A stretch of DNA of 61,685 bases from Isosphaeraceae bacterium (GCA_025356435.1 JANXSY010000046.1:1-61685), one strand, 5' to 3'; numbered from the stretch's first letter, positions 34,477 to 43,945 are shown. The notes: generated by a model from the sequence alone, not told the origin. Made by a program: numbers and translations.

Positions 34477-37400
34477 TTACTGCGGTGAGAGCCGCTCGGC
34501 CTGTTTGACGAGTTCGAGAAACTCTTTGCGGTCGTTTGAGCGGTCGTCGCCGATCGCGGAGGTGGCGATTTCGAGGACGGCGGGGTAGGTGATGGTGCCC
34601 TTGTAGGGGGACTCGCGGAGCAGCATGCCGAACCCGGCGACGGCTGCCGAGAACTTCAAGTTAGTCGATGCTCGGCCGAACTCGCGGCCGTCGTCGGTGA
34701 CGCCCTTGCTGATCTCGGTTGCCGTCTCGCCGTCGGGCTGCTTGTAGCGGAGATAGACGGTGAGCAACTCGGCGTTGACGCCTTGAGCGACGTCTTTGGC
34801 CTTGTCGGTCGAGACATCGTTCGACGGGCCGCGAGTGGCCTGCTTGTACTTGAGCGGGCGGTCGGCGACAGCGACCTTCGTCACCGCGGCGTTGGGCACG
34901 ATCTCGTAGAGGGCAGTCACCGAATGGCCCGCGCCGATCTCTCCGGCATCTTTCTTGTCGTTGCGGAAGTCTTCGTTCGCCATGACGCGGTTCTCGTAGC
35001 CGATCAGCCGATAGGCCGAGACCTTATCGGGATTGAACTCGACCTGCACCTTCACATCCTTGGCGATGACGACCAGGGTGCCGCTCATCCGGGTGACGAG
35101 CACCTTGCGGGCCTCGTCGATGTTGTCGATGTAGGAATAATTGCCGTTTCCCTTATCGGCAAGCTGCTCCATGAAGTCTTCCTGGATGTTCCCCTGGCCG
35201 AAGCCGAGGACGCTGAGGAAGACGCCGCCCTTGGCCCGATCGGCACAGGTGGCGAGGAGTTCTTCCTTGGTGAGTCCAAGGTTGAAGTCGCCATCGGTGG
35301 CGAGGATGACGCGGTTGGTGCCGCCCTTGATGAAGTTGTCCTGTGCCATCTTATAGGCCATCTGCACGCCGGCCCCGCCGTTGGTGCCGCCCTCGGCTTT
35401 GAGGCCGTCGAGCACGGCGAGAATCTGATCCTTGCGGTGGCAGGGGGTTGAGGGCAGGGCGACGCGAACCTCGTTGGAATAGGTGACGATCCCGACGCGG
35501 TCGTTCTCGGTGAGCTGTTCGACGAGCAGCTTCATACCGGCCTTGAGGAAGGGCAACTTGTTGATGTCGGCCATCGATCCCGAGGTGTCGATGAGGAACA
35601 CGAGGTTCGACATCGGCCGCTTGTCGTTGGCGATCGTCTTGCCCTTGAGACCGATCCGGGCCAGCCGGTGCGAGCCGTCCCACGGGCAGGCCGCGACCTC
35701 GACGTTCACCGAGAACGGGTCTCCGCCGGTGGGGGCGGGGTCGTCGTAAGAGAAGGCGTTGACCATCTCCTCGATCCGGACGGCGTCGACCGGGGGGAGC
35801 TGCCCCTGGACGAGGAACCGGCGGACGTTGGCATAAGAGGCGGTATCGACGTCGACCGCGAAGGTCGAGAGTTGCACGCCGGGGACGACGTTGGTGAAGG
35901 AGTTGTCGTAGAGTCGAGCATACGCCTCGCGATCGACCTTGAACTTCTCCTGCGCCGCCCTCTGTCGAAAGCCCTCAGCCTGTACCTGGAGTCGCTGAAG
36001 CTCGGCCTGCTTGTTGGCGACGTCGAGTGCGAGGGCGTCAACCTCGCGCCGATCGAAGTCATTGACATTGTTCTTGGCATCGTTCAGCGCCAGCCGGTTC
36101 TGTGGCTCGGCAGGCTTGGCGGCGGCGGCAGGCTGGCCGACCTGGTTGGCACCGGCGATGAACCCGTTTCGCTTCATATCCGAGGGGGCTTTCTCGGAAA
36201 GTTGGCTGACGTTGCCACCCAGGTCCGACTTCTGGCTGTCGCCCCTATTTGACGGGCCGACCTGGCCGTTCTTGAGTCCGCTCGCCATGTTCTCCTCGAC
36301 GACCATGATCTTCGGCCCCATCTCGCCTTTGAGTTCGACCTGCGGGAGCGCAGGGGGAGCTTTCCTTGAGGCGAGTTGGTCGCCCGCGACGGCCGGGCCG
36401 TTCGCACCGGCATTGAACGGAGTGGTCAGTGAGGCGGACCCTTGGATGACGGGGACACCCAACGAGCCGTTAAAGTCAGATTTCGAATATCCATGGTCGG
36501 CACTTGCCAGGCTCTTGGCCAACTCCCCCTTCGTGTCGCCGCTTCGGGGGACCTGGAGGTCTCGCTGGCTGCCGTCTTTTTTGAGAGCGAGCGCTCCGTT
36601 CGAGGTGGTGACGGGTTCACCCATCCCGCCGCCGATTCCGCCGCCCATGCCGCCGCCGCCCAACTGGCCTCCGCCGACAGCCACCCCCCCGTTCGTTACT
36701 GGCATCATTGCAGACTTATTCATCGTCCCGCCGCCCGGCCCCAGACCGCCCTGAGTGCGAAATGGGGTGTTGGTCTCGACCGTCCCGCGTCTAGCGATCA
36801 GGCCGAAGCGAGAGTCACCCGGCTTCGAAGGTGCCTGGCCCGCCGGATCGACCTTGGCGGGTGAGGTCCTGTTCACGGCTGCGAGCTTTTCGCCTGAAGT
36901 CCTAGCATTGCCCGTGGCCTGTCTCAGCTCGGATTCGGGGGTGGCCGACTTGGCGAAGCCATACGCTCCCGGACTTTCGCCCAGGGCGATGGACGAGCGA
37001 GAGAGCCTGTCCTGAAGAGGCTTACCGTCAAGGCCGGCGGTCAAAGTCGTCGCGGTCGGCGCGGAGGCGACCGGCGCTGAGGGGCCGGGAAAGGCGTAGT
37101 CATTCGGGGCGATCACCTGACCCGGCGCGGCGACGCGATATTCAACAGTGTCGTCGGTTGCGGAGAGGACTTCCCCGTCGCGGAGGTAGCGGATCTTCTT
37201 CCCCTTCTCCCCGTCCGCGACCTTGCCCGATCGAGCCGCGGCTGAGTTCTCACCCCAAGCTTTGGAGCCGATCGCGATCGAGTCGGCCTGGGCCAGTTCG
37301 GTGTGGAGGCGACCCTTGCGACGACTGCCTTGGACGCCGGGGAGCAGAAGGCCGATCACCACGCCGATCATGCTCGCGGCGATCGCGATTTCGATGACCC

Positions 37401-37686
37401 GTAGGCCGCGACGCGACGGCTTGGCCGGGATGTCTGGCATCGAGAGAGTCGGGACGGCGAGCTGTGCCTCGATCGTCTCCATGTGAGAGGGAGCAAGGCC
37501 GTTGGTCGCGGTCGATTCGTGGCGAAGCTCGTTGGAGAGGAGTCGGGCGGTATCCTCGATGCCGTGAATGAAGGCGCGGCAGTCGGGATCGTCGCGGAGA
37601 ATCGCCTCGATCGCGGCGCGTTCGGCGGGGTCAAGCTCGCCGAGGGCGAAGGCGGTCAGGCGGGGGTCATCGAGATCAAAGGGCAT
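34477..37686 (-). CDS. Membrane vWA protein with anti-sigma-like N-terminus and YfbK domains
   Basis: 1069 residues. Residues 1-60 look like the cytoplasmic head of an anti-sigma factor (LTAFALGELDPAERAAIEAIL), with no zinc motif. One membrane helix follows (about 97-115). Then come about 450 extracytoplasmic residues of low complexity with Gly/Met repeats, a YfbK-type N-terminal domain (about 590-680), a vWA domain whose MIDAS is DTSGSM (about 700) and a C-terminal DUF3520 domain. It lies 28 nt downstream of an ECF sigma gene. I infer a one-protein signal receptor: the vWA part senses or binds a ligand outside and the head holds the sigma factor inside. Confidence 0.92.
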   Translation of the reverse strand: MPFDLDDPRLTAFALGELDPAERAAIEAILRDDPDCRAFIHGIEDTARLLSNELRHESTATNGLAPSHMETIEAQLAVPTLSMPDIPAKPSRRGLRVIEIAIAASMIGVVIGLLLPGVQGSRRKGRLHTELAQADSIAIGSKAWGENSAAARSGKVADGEKGKKIRYLRDGEVLSATDDTVEYRVAAPGQVIAPNDYAFPGPSAPVASAPTATTLTAGLDGKPLQDRLSRSSIALGESPGAYGFAKSATPESELRQATGNARTSGEKLAAVNRTSPAKVDPAGQAPSKPGDSRFGLIARRGTVETNTPFRTQGGLGPGGGTMNKSAMMPVTNGGVAVGGGQLGGGGMGGGIGGGMGEPVTTSNGALALKKDGSQRDLQVPRSGDTKGELAKSLASADHGYSKSDFNGSLGVPVIQGSASLTTPFNAGANGPAVAGDQLASRKAPPALPQVELKGEMGPKIMVVEENMASGLKNGQVGPSNRGDSQKSDLGGNVSQLSEKAPSDMKRNGFIAGANQVGQPAAAAKPAEPQNRLALNDAKNNVNDFDRREVDALALDVANKQAELQRLQVQAEGFRQRAAQEKFKVDREAYARLYDNSFTNVVPGVQLSTFAVDVDTASYANVRRFLVQGQLPPVDAVRIEEMVNAFSYDDPAPTGGDPFSVNVEVAACPWDGSHRLARIGLKGKTIANDKRPMSNLVFLIDTSGSMADINKLPFLKAGMKLLVEQLTENDRVGIVTYSNEVRVALPSTPCHRKDQILAVLDGLKAEGGTNGGAGVQMAYKMAQDNFIKGGTNRVILATDGDFNLGLTKEELLATCADRAKGGVFLSVLGFGQGNIQEDFMEQLADKGNGNYSYIDNIDEARKVLVTRMSGTLVVIAKDVKVQVEFNPDKVSAYRLIGYENRVMANEDFRNDKKDAGEIGAGHSVTALYEIVPNAAVTKVAVADRPLKYKQATRGPSNDVSTDKAKDVAQGVNAELLTVYLRYKQPDGETATEISKGVTDDGREFGRASTNLKFSAAVAGFGMLLRESPYKGTITYPAVLEIATSAIGDDRSNDRKEFLELVKQAERLSPQ

Positions 37687-37714
37687 GGAGGCGGCCTCCT
37701 CGTTGGGGCGGCAT

Positions 37715-38248
37715 TTATGCGTTGGCCTGGGCCGGCTGGCCTTCGGCGAGCTGGTTTCGGAGTGTCTTCAGACCGACGTGGATCAAATAGCCGACGTTGC
37801 TGACCGAGTGTCCGCTGATCCGGCTGATCTCTTGATAGGAGAAGCCGTTCTGGAACTTCAGTCGGATCACGTCGCGCTGGTTGGGCGGGAGGGCGTCGAG
37901 GAGCCGAAGCGCCTGTGCGGCTGACTCCTTGCGTTCGACGATCTCGTCGGGTCCGGGGTCGGTGGTGGGCCGCACCTGGACTTGCTCATCGCTCAATTGG
38001 TTCATCCGGCTCTCCTTCCTCAGGACGTCGAGCGCCCGGTTGCGGCAGACGGTGAAGAGCCACTCCGCAAGGTGTGGCTCGACCGCGACGCTGTCCTGCG
38101 AGCAGAGGCGCAGGAACGTCTCCTGCACAACGTCGCGCGCCGTGTCGGCGTCGCCGACCAGTCGCGAGGCGTACAGTATCAGCGGTCCTTCGAAGCGATC
38201 GACGGCCGCCCGGATCCAGGCGCCGTCGAGAGAGTAGGGCTTGCCCAT
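37715..38248 (-). CDS. ECF RNA polymerase sigma factor
   Basis: 177 residues. Region 2: YASRLVGDADTARDVVQETFLRL and WLFTVCRNRALDVLR. Region 4: LLDALPPNQRDVIRLKF, then FSYQEISRISGHSVSNVGYLIH, a helix-turn-helix. Size and layout match extracytoplasmic-function sigma factors. First gene of an operon with the vWA membrane protein, which probably acts as its anti-sigma and receptor. The region upstream (38249-38354) is shared with a divergent small gene and may hold its autoregulated promoter; I could not define one. Confidence 0.95.
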   Translation of the reverse strand: MGKPYSLDGAWIRAAVDRFEGPLILYASRLVGDADTARDVVQETFLRLCSQDSVAVEPHLAEWLFTVCRNRALDVLRKESRMNQLSDEQVQVRPTTDPGPDEIVERKESAAQALRLLDALPPNQRDVIRLKFQNGFSYQEISRISGHSVSNVGYLIHVGLKTLRNQLAEGQPAQANA

Positions 38249-38354
38249 CAGGTTGCTCTCGGGGAAACTTGTCCCATCCAGAGGAGAGAACGGACGTCGT
38301 CGCGTTTTCTTAGCCCGTCACCGAATTTGGCTCAACACGAACCGGATTCCAACA

Positions 38355-38546
38355 ATGCAAAAGGTCTTTACTATCTCAAAGTCGTTCGAGGAGAGCGACC
38401 TCCGAGATAAGATTTACTACCAAGGTCTCACCCCGCTGCAGCGCCTCGAAATCCTGCTCGAATTAAACAGCCGATGGCCGATAACCTCCGATGATCCCAA
38501 TTCCCAAAGACTCCAGAGAGTTTATCGAATTATTAAATTCGAATGA
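38355..38546 (+). CDS. 63-residue partner of the adjacent nucleotidyltransferase (antitoxin-like)
   Basis: From the ATG giving MQKVFTISKSFEESD. The pattern KSFEESDLRDKIYYQGLTPLQRLEILLEL followed by a short basic end (VYRIIKFE) is that of a conserved small protein found directly upstream of DUF6036-type nucleotidyltransferases. No signal or membrane segment. Its last 56 nt overlap the next gene in another frame, so the two are translated together. Which of the two, if either, is toxic cannot be told. The upstream spacer has no strong ribosome site. Written out: residues 9-37 hold the conserved part. Confidence 0.75.
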   Translation: MQKVFTISKSFEESDLRDKIYYQGLTPLQRLEILLELNSRWPITSDDPNSQRLQRVYRIIKFE

Positions 38547-38940
38547 GGTCCGCTACGTGATCGTCGGCGGCTATGCCGTCGCCTACCACGGCCACCCTCG
38601 GATGACAGGCGACATCGACTTCTTCGTCGAAGTCTCCGAAGCGAACGCCGCGAAGCTGGAGGCCGTGTTGACGAAGTTTGGCTTCGGGTCGCCTGGCCTC
38701 TCGCGTCACGATTTCTTGGAACCCGGTTCCATCATTCAACTCGGCTATCCGCCCAACCGGATCGACATCCTCACGTCGCTGACCGGCGTCTCCTTCGACG
38801 ACGCCTGGGAGCGGAGGATTGTGGTTGAGTGGGAGGGTCTCTCGATGTTGTTCGTGGGAAGGGACGCCCTTCTGGCCAACAAAGCGGCGACAGGCCGTCT
38901 CAAGGATCTCGCCGATATCGCCGCTCTCACGCCGCCGTGA
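38491..38940 (+). CDS. DUF6036/AbiEii-like nucleotidyltransferase
   Basis: 149 residues. The Pol-beta-like nucleotidyltransferase motif is VIVGGYAVAYHGHPRMTGDIDFF: G-G-Y around residue 26 and the metal-binding D-I-D at about 41-43. A third acidic residue is in NRIDILTSL. The end FVGRDALLANKAATGRLKDLADI holds the conserved Lys/Arg-x-K-D-x-x-D of the family. Relatives act as type IV toxins (AbiEii) that modify tRNA, or as unknown regulators. The gene starts 56 nt before the end of its small partner. It also resembles MNT proteins but lacks a HEPN neighbour. Confidence 0.85.
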   Translation: MIPIPKDSREFIELLNSNEVRYVIVGGYAVAYHGHPRMTGDIDFFVEVSEANAAKLEAVLTKFGFGSPGLSRHDFLEPGSIIQLGYPPNRIDILTSLTGVSFDDAWERRIVVEWEGLSMLFVGRDALLANKAATGRLKDLADIAALTPP

Positions 38941-38943
38941 TCG

Positions 38944-39462
38944 TCAGCCCACCAGCCAGAGCGGGCAATCCCTTCGCACGGCCTCGTTGGCGGCGAGGGC
39001 GAGGCGGGCGAAGGTGAGGACTTCGGGGAGGTCGGCGACGGGGCCGTCGTCGGGGTCGTTGAAAGTGCGGAGGAGGTCGAGGAGAGAGCGGTCGTCGGTG
39101 GCGAGGTCCCAGCGGTCGGCGAGTTCGGCCAGTTCGCGACGGAGGCCGGGGAGGCTGGCGCAGCGGAGTGAGCCACAGGAGAGAGGCAGGCTCACGGCGC
39201 GGACGTGGGTCGGGAGATAGACGCCCCGGCCGCTCTCGCCGAGTGCGAGCAGGTTGGGGATCGCGTCGGCCCCCATCTCGGTGGCGGCGATCGTCTGGAG
39301 TTCGGCCCAGTCGGTGCTGGTCAACTCGCCGAATTGGCGGGGAGGCAGGCCCTCCCAGTCGCCTTCGGCCCCGAATGCGTTGTCCAGGAGGTTGGCGACC
39401 TCGCGGGCAAGGCCGTCGTCGAATGTTCCCTTGGTCCCGCCGACGGTGAATGACAGACCCAT
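38944..39462 (-). CDS. Conserved-looking protein of unknown function
   Basis: 172 residues from the ATG giving MGLSFTVGGTKGTFDDG; a start six codons upstream is possible. No domain recognised. The first 20 residues look like a beta hairpin; the rest is mixed helix with many Leu and acidic residues (LLDNAFGAEGDWEGLPPRQF, ELADRWDLATDDRSLLDLL) and a short strand around VRAVSLPLSCGSL. No signal peptide or membrane helix, so probably cytoplasmic. It converges on the nucleotidyltransferase gene, with 3 nt between stops. Confidence 0.7.
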   Translation of the reverse strand: MGLSFTVGGTKGTFDDGLAREVANLLDNAFGAEGDWEGLPPRQFGELTSTDWAELQTIAATEMGADAIPNLLALGESGRGVYLPTHVRAVSLPLSCGSLRCASLPGLRRELAELADRWDLATDDRSLLDLLRTFNDPDDGPVADLPEVLTFARLALAANEAVRRDCPLWLVG

Positions 39463-39674
39463 GAACGCTCCTCCCGTCACGTGCGACGGCGGCTCAGGTG
39501 TCGATCGATCGTTGCGACTCTCAGGGTTGTTGACGTGAAGGGCTGGCGGCTAGGGTCTGGATTTAGGCCCGATCCCGGCGTATCCTGCGATGGCCCGCCG
39601 ACGGTCCGCCAAGCCGAGTTTCCACCCGGGGTGGCGACGCTGTCAAGCATCAATCCGCGCGGAGACGCTTTTTC

Positions 39675-42095
39675 ATGCGATGCACGATCCCAGGCGTGAG
39701 CGGACTGCTGGTGGTGACCCTCTTGGTTGCGACCGCCACACAGGCCCAGGAGGCCGCGCCCGCGTCTCCGATCGGCTTTGCACCGGCCTCGCGGCTGGCG
39801 CAGGCGAAGGCCGAAGCCCGAGCCCTCGCAGTTCCGACCCCCGAGAGGGCCCGCGCGTGGCTCCTGGCGCTGACCGAGGAGCCACACGTCGCCGGCACAC
39901 CCGCCGACTACAAGACGGCCATCGACGTCCGCGACAAGCTCCGCGCCTGGGGCTGGCGGGCCGAACTGGCTGAATATGACGTCTTGCTCAACTATCCCGT
40001 CCTCGGATCGGTGAAGCTCGAAATCGTCCGACCCAACCCGGTCCCGCTCAAGGTCATCGAAGACCCCTATGGCCCTGACAAAGACTCCGCCAGCCCCGAC
40101 GCCTTCCCGGCGTTCCACGGATATGGCGTGTCGGGGGACATCACCGGACAGGTTGTCTACGTCAACTACGGCCGGCCCGAAGACTTCGCCGCTGTCGAGT
40201 CGATGGGGATCGAGGTTCGGGGCAAGATCGTGCTCGTACGCTATGGCGAGGTCTTCCGGGGCCTGAAGGTGCGCAACGCCCAGAAGCGCGGAGCTAAGGG
40301 GATCTTGATCTATTCCGACCCCGCCGACGACGGGTATGCCCGGGGCGACGTCTATCCCAACGGCCCGTTCCGCCCCGCCTCTGCGATCCAGCGCGGGAGC
40401 GTCCAGTTCCTCTCGCTCGGGCCGGGAGATCCCTCGACGCCGGGTTTCCCATCGATCAAGGGGGCCAAGCGCATCCCGTTCGACGAGGTTGACGGCTTCA
40501 CCCTGGCGACCAATGCCCTCGACCCCGGTCCGAACGGCCAGCAGGTCAGGACGAACCGGGTGCAGCAGTGGGAGAAGGCGACCGGGCTGGTGCGGGACGA
40601 CTACTTCGCGACGATCCCCTCGTTGCCGATCAGCTACGAGGCCGCGCGGCCGATCCTCGCCGCGATGGGTGGGCCAAACGTTCCTCATGGCTGGCAAGGG
40701 GGACTGCCGCTGGCGTATCACATCGGGCCGGGGCCGACCGAGGTCCACTTCGCGATCGCGATGGACTATAAAGTCCGCACGATCTGGAACGTCGTCGCGA
40801 CGATCAAGGGGACTGTCGAGCCTGACCGCTGGGTCATGATCGGCAACCATCGCGATGCCTGGGTCTATGGCGCGGTCGATCCCAATAGCGGCACGTCGGC
40901 CACTCTCGAAATGTGCCGGGCGCTCGGCGACGCGGTGAAGGAAGGCTGGAAGCCACGCAGGTCGTTGGTTTATGCGAGCTGGGACGCTGAGGAATACGGC
41001 CTCGTCGGCTCGACCGAATGGGCTGACGAGCACTCGAAAGAGATCGACCAGAAGGCCGTGATGATGCTCAACGTCGACTCGGCCGTCTCGGGCCAGGAAC
41101 TCGACCTCGACGGCATCCCCTCGATGCGCGACTTCTTGCTCGAAGCAGCGGGCGGCGTGCCTGACGTGCGGCGGGGCGGGACGCTGCGAGATGGCTGGCT
41201 CGCCAAGCATCGCTCGTCGTGGTCTGACGCTGCGCCGCTTGATCTCGACGACCGGATCTGGACCGGCCCGCCGCGCTCGCTTCACGACGGCTCGACGCCC
41301 CGCCCGTTCTCGCCGCAGCTCAATCCGCTCGGGTCAGGGTCGGACTATACCGCGTTTGTGGACCATCTCGGCGTGCCGTCGATCGACGTCGGTTTCGCGG
41401 GCAAGTATGGGGTCTACCACTCGATCTATGACAACTTCTACTGGATGGAGAAGTTCGGCGACCCCGAGTTCGTCACGCATGCAACGGCGGCGAAGCTCTA
41501 TACGCTGATTGCCATGAGGGCGGCCGGGGCCGAAGTCGTGCCGTTCCGGTTTACCCCTTATGGCGAAGCGCTGCGGATTTACGTCGATGACCTTCGCCGG
41601 ATGATGGCAAGGAAGGCCCGCACGCTCGACCCCAAGGCGAAGAACCCGCTTGCCCCGTTCGAGGATTTCCCCCTGCTTGTCTCGCCGATCCGCGCCTTTC
41701 AGATACAGGCGGCGGAGGTGGATAAGGCGACGGCCGTGCTCTCGGGCCGGGAGGGGGTCTCCGACGAAAAGCTCTCCCGCGTGAACGACGCTTTGATGCG
41801 GGTCGAGAGGACGTTCCTGCTCCCCGCCGGGCTTCCCGGCCGGCCCTGGTTCCGGCACGCGATCTACGCGCCTGGGCTGACCACGGGCTATGCCTGCTGG
41901 CCGATGCCGGGCGTCCGCCAGGCGTTGATGGAGGGGGACGCCGTCGCCCTCGAATCGCAGGTGATCGCGCTCGCCGCCCGGATCGACGCGGCGACCGAGG
42001 CCCTCAAGGCGGTGGTCAAACTCGCCGAGGGTGAGACCCCCGTGCCCAAGGTGGTTGAGGTCGAAGAGGCCAAGCCCGCGACGCCCATTCGCTGA
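39675..42095 (+). CDS. Secreted M28 peptidase, glutamate carboxypeptidase II-like
   Basis: 806 residues. Signal peptide (cleavage after ATQA-Q, about 24). A PA domain lies at about 120-310 (GQVVYVNYGRPEDF and RGKIVLVRYGEVFRGLK). The M28 zinc core is at about 370-610: GNHRDAWVYGAVDPNSGT (His and Asp ligands), WDAEEYGLVGSTEW (Glu base and ligand), NVDSAVSG (Asp) and SIYDNFYWMEKF (the last His lies just before, in YHSIYD). A helical TFR-type dimerisation domain ends the protein. This family trims C-terminal glutamate or aspartate from peptides. The following gene is an amino-acid permease, which fits peptide scavenging. Confidence 0.95.
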   Translation: MRCTIPGVSGLLVVTLLVATATQAQEAAPASPIGFAPASRLAQAKAEARALAVPTPERARAWLLALTEEPHVAGTPADYKTAIDVRDKLRAWGWRAELAEYDVLLNYPVLGSVKLEIVRPNPVPLKVIEDPYGPDKDSASPDAFPAFHGYGVSGDITGQVVYVNYGRPEDFAAVESMGIEVRGKIVLVRYGEVFRGLKVRNAQKRGAKGILIYSDPADDGYARGDVYPNGPFRPASAIQRGSVQFLSLGPGDPSTPGFPSIKGAKRIPFDEVDGFTLATNALDPGPNGQQVRTNRVQQWEKATGLVRDDYFATIPSLPISYEAARPILAAMGGPNVPHGWQGGLPLAYHIGPGPTEVHFAIAMDYKVRTIWNVVATIKGTVEPDRWVMIGNHRDAWVYGAVDPNSGTSATLEMCRALGDAVKEGWKPRRSLVYASWDAEEYGLVGSTEWADEHSKEIDQKAVMMLNVDSAVSGQELDLDGIPSMRDFLLEAAGGVPDVRRGGTLRDGWLAKHRSSWSDAAPLDLDDRIWTGPPRSLHDGSTPRPFSPQLNPLGSGSDYTAFVDHLGVPSIDVGFAGKYGVYHSIYDNFYWMEKFGDPEFVTHATAAKLYTLIAMRAAGAEVVPFRFTPYGEALRIYVDDLRRMMARKARTLDPKAKNPLAPFEDFPLLVSPIRAFQIQAAEVDKATAVLSGREGVSDEKLSRVNDALMRVERTFLLPAGLPGRPWFRHAIYAPGLTTGYACWPMPGVRQALMEGDAVALESQVIALAARIDAATEALKAVVKLAEGETPVPKVVEVEEAKPATPIR

Positions 42096-42139
42096 CGCTC
42101 CGGACCCGATTTGGACACCTGGGAAAGCACAATCTATCG

Positions 42140-43624
42140 ATGACAACCGATACGACGGATCGCGTTGAACTGCCGCGTGTGCTTGGTCTGGCCGCAGCGC
42201 TTTCGTGCGTCGTGGGTTCGGTGATCGGCTCGGGAATCTTCATGGTCCCGGCCACCATCGCGGACAACGTCCCTTATCTGGGTGGGATCGCCCTCGTCTG
42301 GATCGTGGGAGGCCTCTTCAGCCTCGCCGGGGCGCTCACGCTCGCGGAACTGAGCGCAATGCTGCCTCATGCGGGAGGGTCGTACGTCTACCTCCGCGAA
42401 GCGTTCGGACGGCTCCCGGCGTTCCTCTTTGGCTGGTGCGAGTTTCTCGTGATCCGCGCGGGGTCGGTTGCGACCCTGGCCGCTGGATTCGCCTATTATT
42501 TTGCCCAACTGATCCCTGCACCGGCCGGGATTCATCCCCAGGTCTGGCTGCCTGCCATCGCGATTGTCGCGATGACGACGGTGGCCGTCATCAATATCCT
42601 CGGGACGCGAGTTGGCGGCGGCGTTCAGATCGCGGGGACGGTCGTCAAGCTCGTGGCCCTTGGCCTGATGATGATCCTTCCGTTCGCGATGGGGAGGACC
42701 GATGTCGCTCGCCTCAGCCCCGTCTGGCCGCCGACCGGACAGGCCAACCTCTATCAAGGGTTCATGATCGCGCTTGTGAGCGCCCTCTGGGCTTACGACG
42801 GCTGGGTCAACGCGGGGGCAATGGCGGAAGATATCGCCAACCCAGGCCGAAACGTCCCGCTCTCGCTGCTCTGGGGGATGCTGATCCTGATCGTCGTCTA
42901 TCTAGGGATGACCCTCGTCTATCACCTTGTCTTGCCGCTCAACGACGTGATCCAGGCAGCGAGTACCAAGCCAGGCACGCGGCCGATTGCCGCCGAGTTT
43001 TGCTATCAACTGTTCGGCAAGTCGGGTCTCACCGCGATCTCGCTGATCGTCATGAGTTCGATCTTCATCGCTCTCAACGGAAACGCGATGTCCGGCCCGC
43101 GTGCCTACTTCGCCATGGCACGCGACGGACTCTTCCCCAAGAGCCTTTGCGCGATCCATTCGAGGTTCCAGACACCCGCCAACGCGATTATCGTCCAGAC
43201 CGTCTGGGCAATTGCGCTCACAGTGCTAGGCTCGGTGTTTCTCATCATCAAGCCGCCCGCCTCGGGCCTGCCCGAATGGCTGCTCGCCCCGTGGCGAACC
43301 TTCAATGAGAAACCGCTCTATAACGTCTTGTTCACCTACGTCATCTTCGGGGGCACCGTCTTCTACACCCTCGCCATATCGAGCGTGTTCGTCCTCCGAA
43401 AGACCCGGCCCGACCTCCCTCGGCCCTACAAGACGTGGGGCTACCCGATTACCCCCGCGCTTTATATTGTGGCATCCTTTGTGCTGATGGTTGATATGCT
43501 GATCCAAACGCCGTTTCAATCCCTCGTCGGACTGGGAATCATCATGGTTGGTGCCGTGGTCTATGCGGTCGTCTATCGGGGGCCGGTCGCCAAGTCGGGC
43601 TTTGGAGAGAGGGACGGTTCATGA
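42140..43624 (+). CDS. APC-superfamily amino acid permease
   Basis: 494 residues, 12 predicted membrane helices. The N-terminal motif LSCVVGSVIGSGIFMVPATI is the APC helix-1 substrate site (G-S-G), and ELSAMLPHAGGSYVYLREAFG is the helix-3 motif of LAT-type exchangers. The C-terminus ends with two helices and a polar tail. It should carry amino acids with protons or by exchange; specificity is not readable. It lies 44 nt after the M28 peptidase gene and overlaps the next gene by 4 nt (ATGA). Confidence 0.93.
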   Translation: MTTDTTDRVELPRVLGLAAALSCVVGSVIGSGIFMVPATIADNVPYLGGIALVWIVGGLFSLAGALTLAELSAMLPHAGGSYVYLREAFGRLPAFLFGWCEFLVIRAGSVATLAAGFAYYFAQLIPAPAGIHPQVWLPAIAIVAMTTVAVINILGTRVGGGVQIAGTVVKLVALGLMMILPFAMGRTDVARLSPVWPPTGQANLYQGFMIALVSALWAYDGWVNAGAMAEDIANPGRNVPLSLLWGMLILIVVYLGMTLVYHLVLPLNDVIQAASTKPGTRPIAAEFCYQLFGKSGLTAISLIVMSSIFIALNGNAMSGPRAYFAMARDGLFPKSLCAIHSRFQTPANAIIVQTVWAIALTVLGSVFLIIKPPASGLPEWLLAPWRTFNEKPLYNVLFTYVIFGGTVFYTLAISSVFVLRKTRPDLPRPYKTWGYPITPALYIVASFVLMVDMLIQTPFQSLVGLGIIMVGAVVYAVVYRGPVAKSGFGERDGS

Positions 43625-43938
43625 ATCCGAGCGAGCCGAGCCATCGCCGCGACTTCGTCCGTGCCCTCACTCTCGGGGCCATCGCTGCGCCGAGGGTCGT
43701 CGCGGACGACGTGAAGGGGGCCGAGGCCCCGAAGTCGCACGACGAGGTCGAGGCGCGGATGGAGATTTTGCTCGCCCGATTCGGCAAGCACGCCAAGCTC
43801 GACGCCTCGGCCCGTGAGGCGATCCGGTCAGAGGTTGCCGGTGTCGTCCGTCGGGGCGAGGCCCTGCGGAAAATCACCCTACAGAACGGCGACGGCCCAT
43901 TCCCCGTCTTTCACCCCTATCGATCCCCGCTAGGCTGA
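43621..43938 (+). CDS. Small Tat-signal protein, possible GatC/AtzG-like amidase partner
   Basis: 105 residues; its ATG overlaps the permease stop. The N-terminus HRRDFVRALTLGAIAAPRVV is a short twin-arginine signal. The mature part is two helices (about 38-60 and 62-83), then NGDGPFPVFHPYRSPLG. A helical hairpin plus a Pro/Phe-rich extended tail recalls GatC and AtzG/DUF4089, small subunits that wrap round an amidase. An amidase gene lies 450 nt downstream, beyond one unknown gene. The resemblance is by shape and context, not strong sequence identity. Confidence 0.75.
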   Translation: MNPSEPSHRRDFVRALTLGAIAAPRVVADDVKGAEAPKSHDEVEARMEILLARFGKHAKLDASAREAIRSEVAGVVRRGEALRKITLQNGDGPFPVFHPYRSPLG

Positions 43939-43945
43939 GTCACGT

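Noticed and set aside
39477..41285. 602-codon minus-strand frame opposite the M28 peptidase
   Set aside because: Arg/Asp-rich composition without any domain. The peptidase frame has all zinc ligands and a signal peptide.
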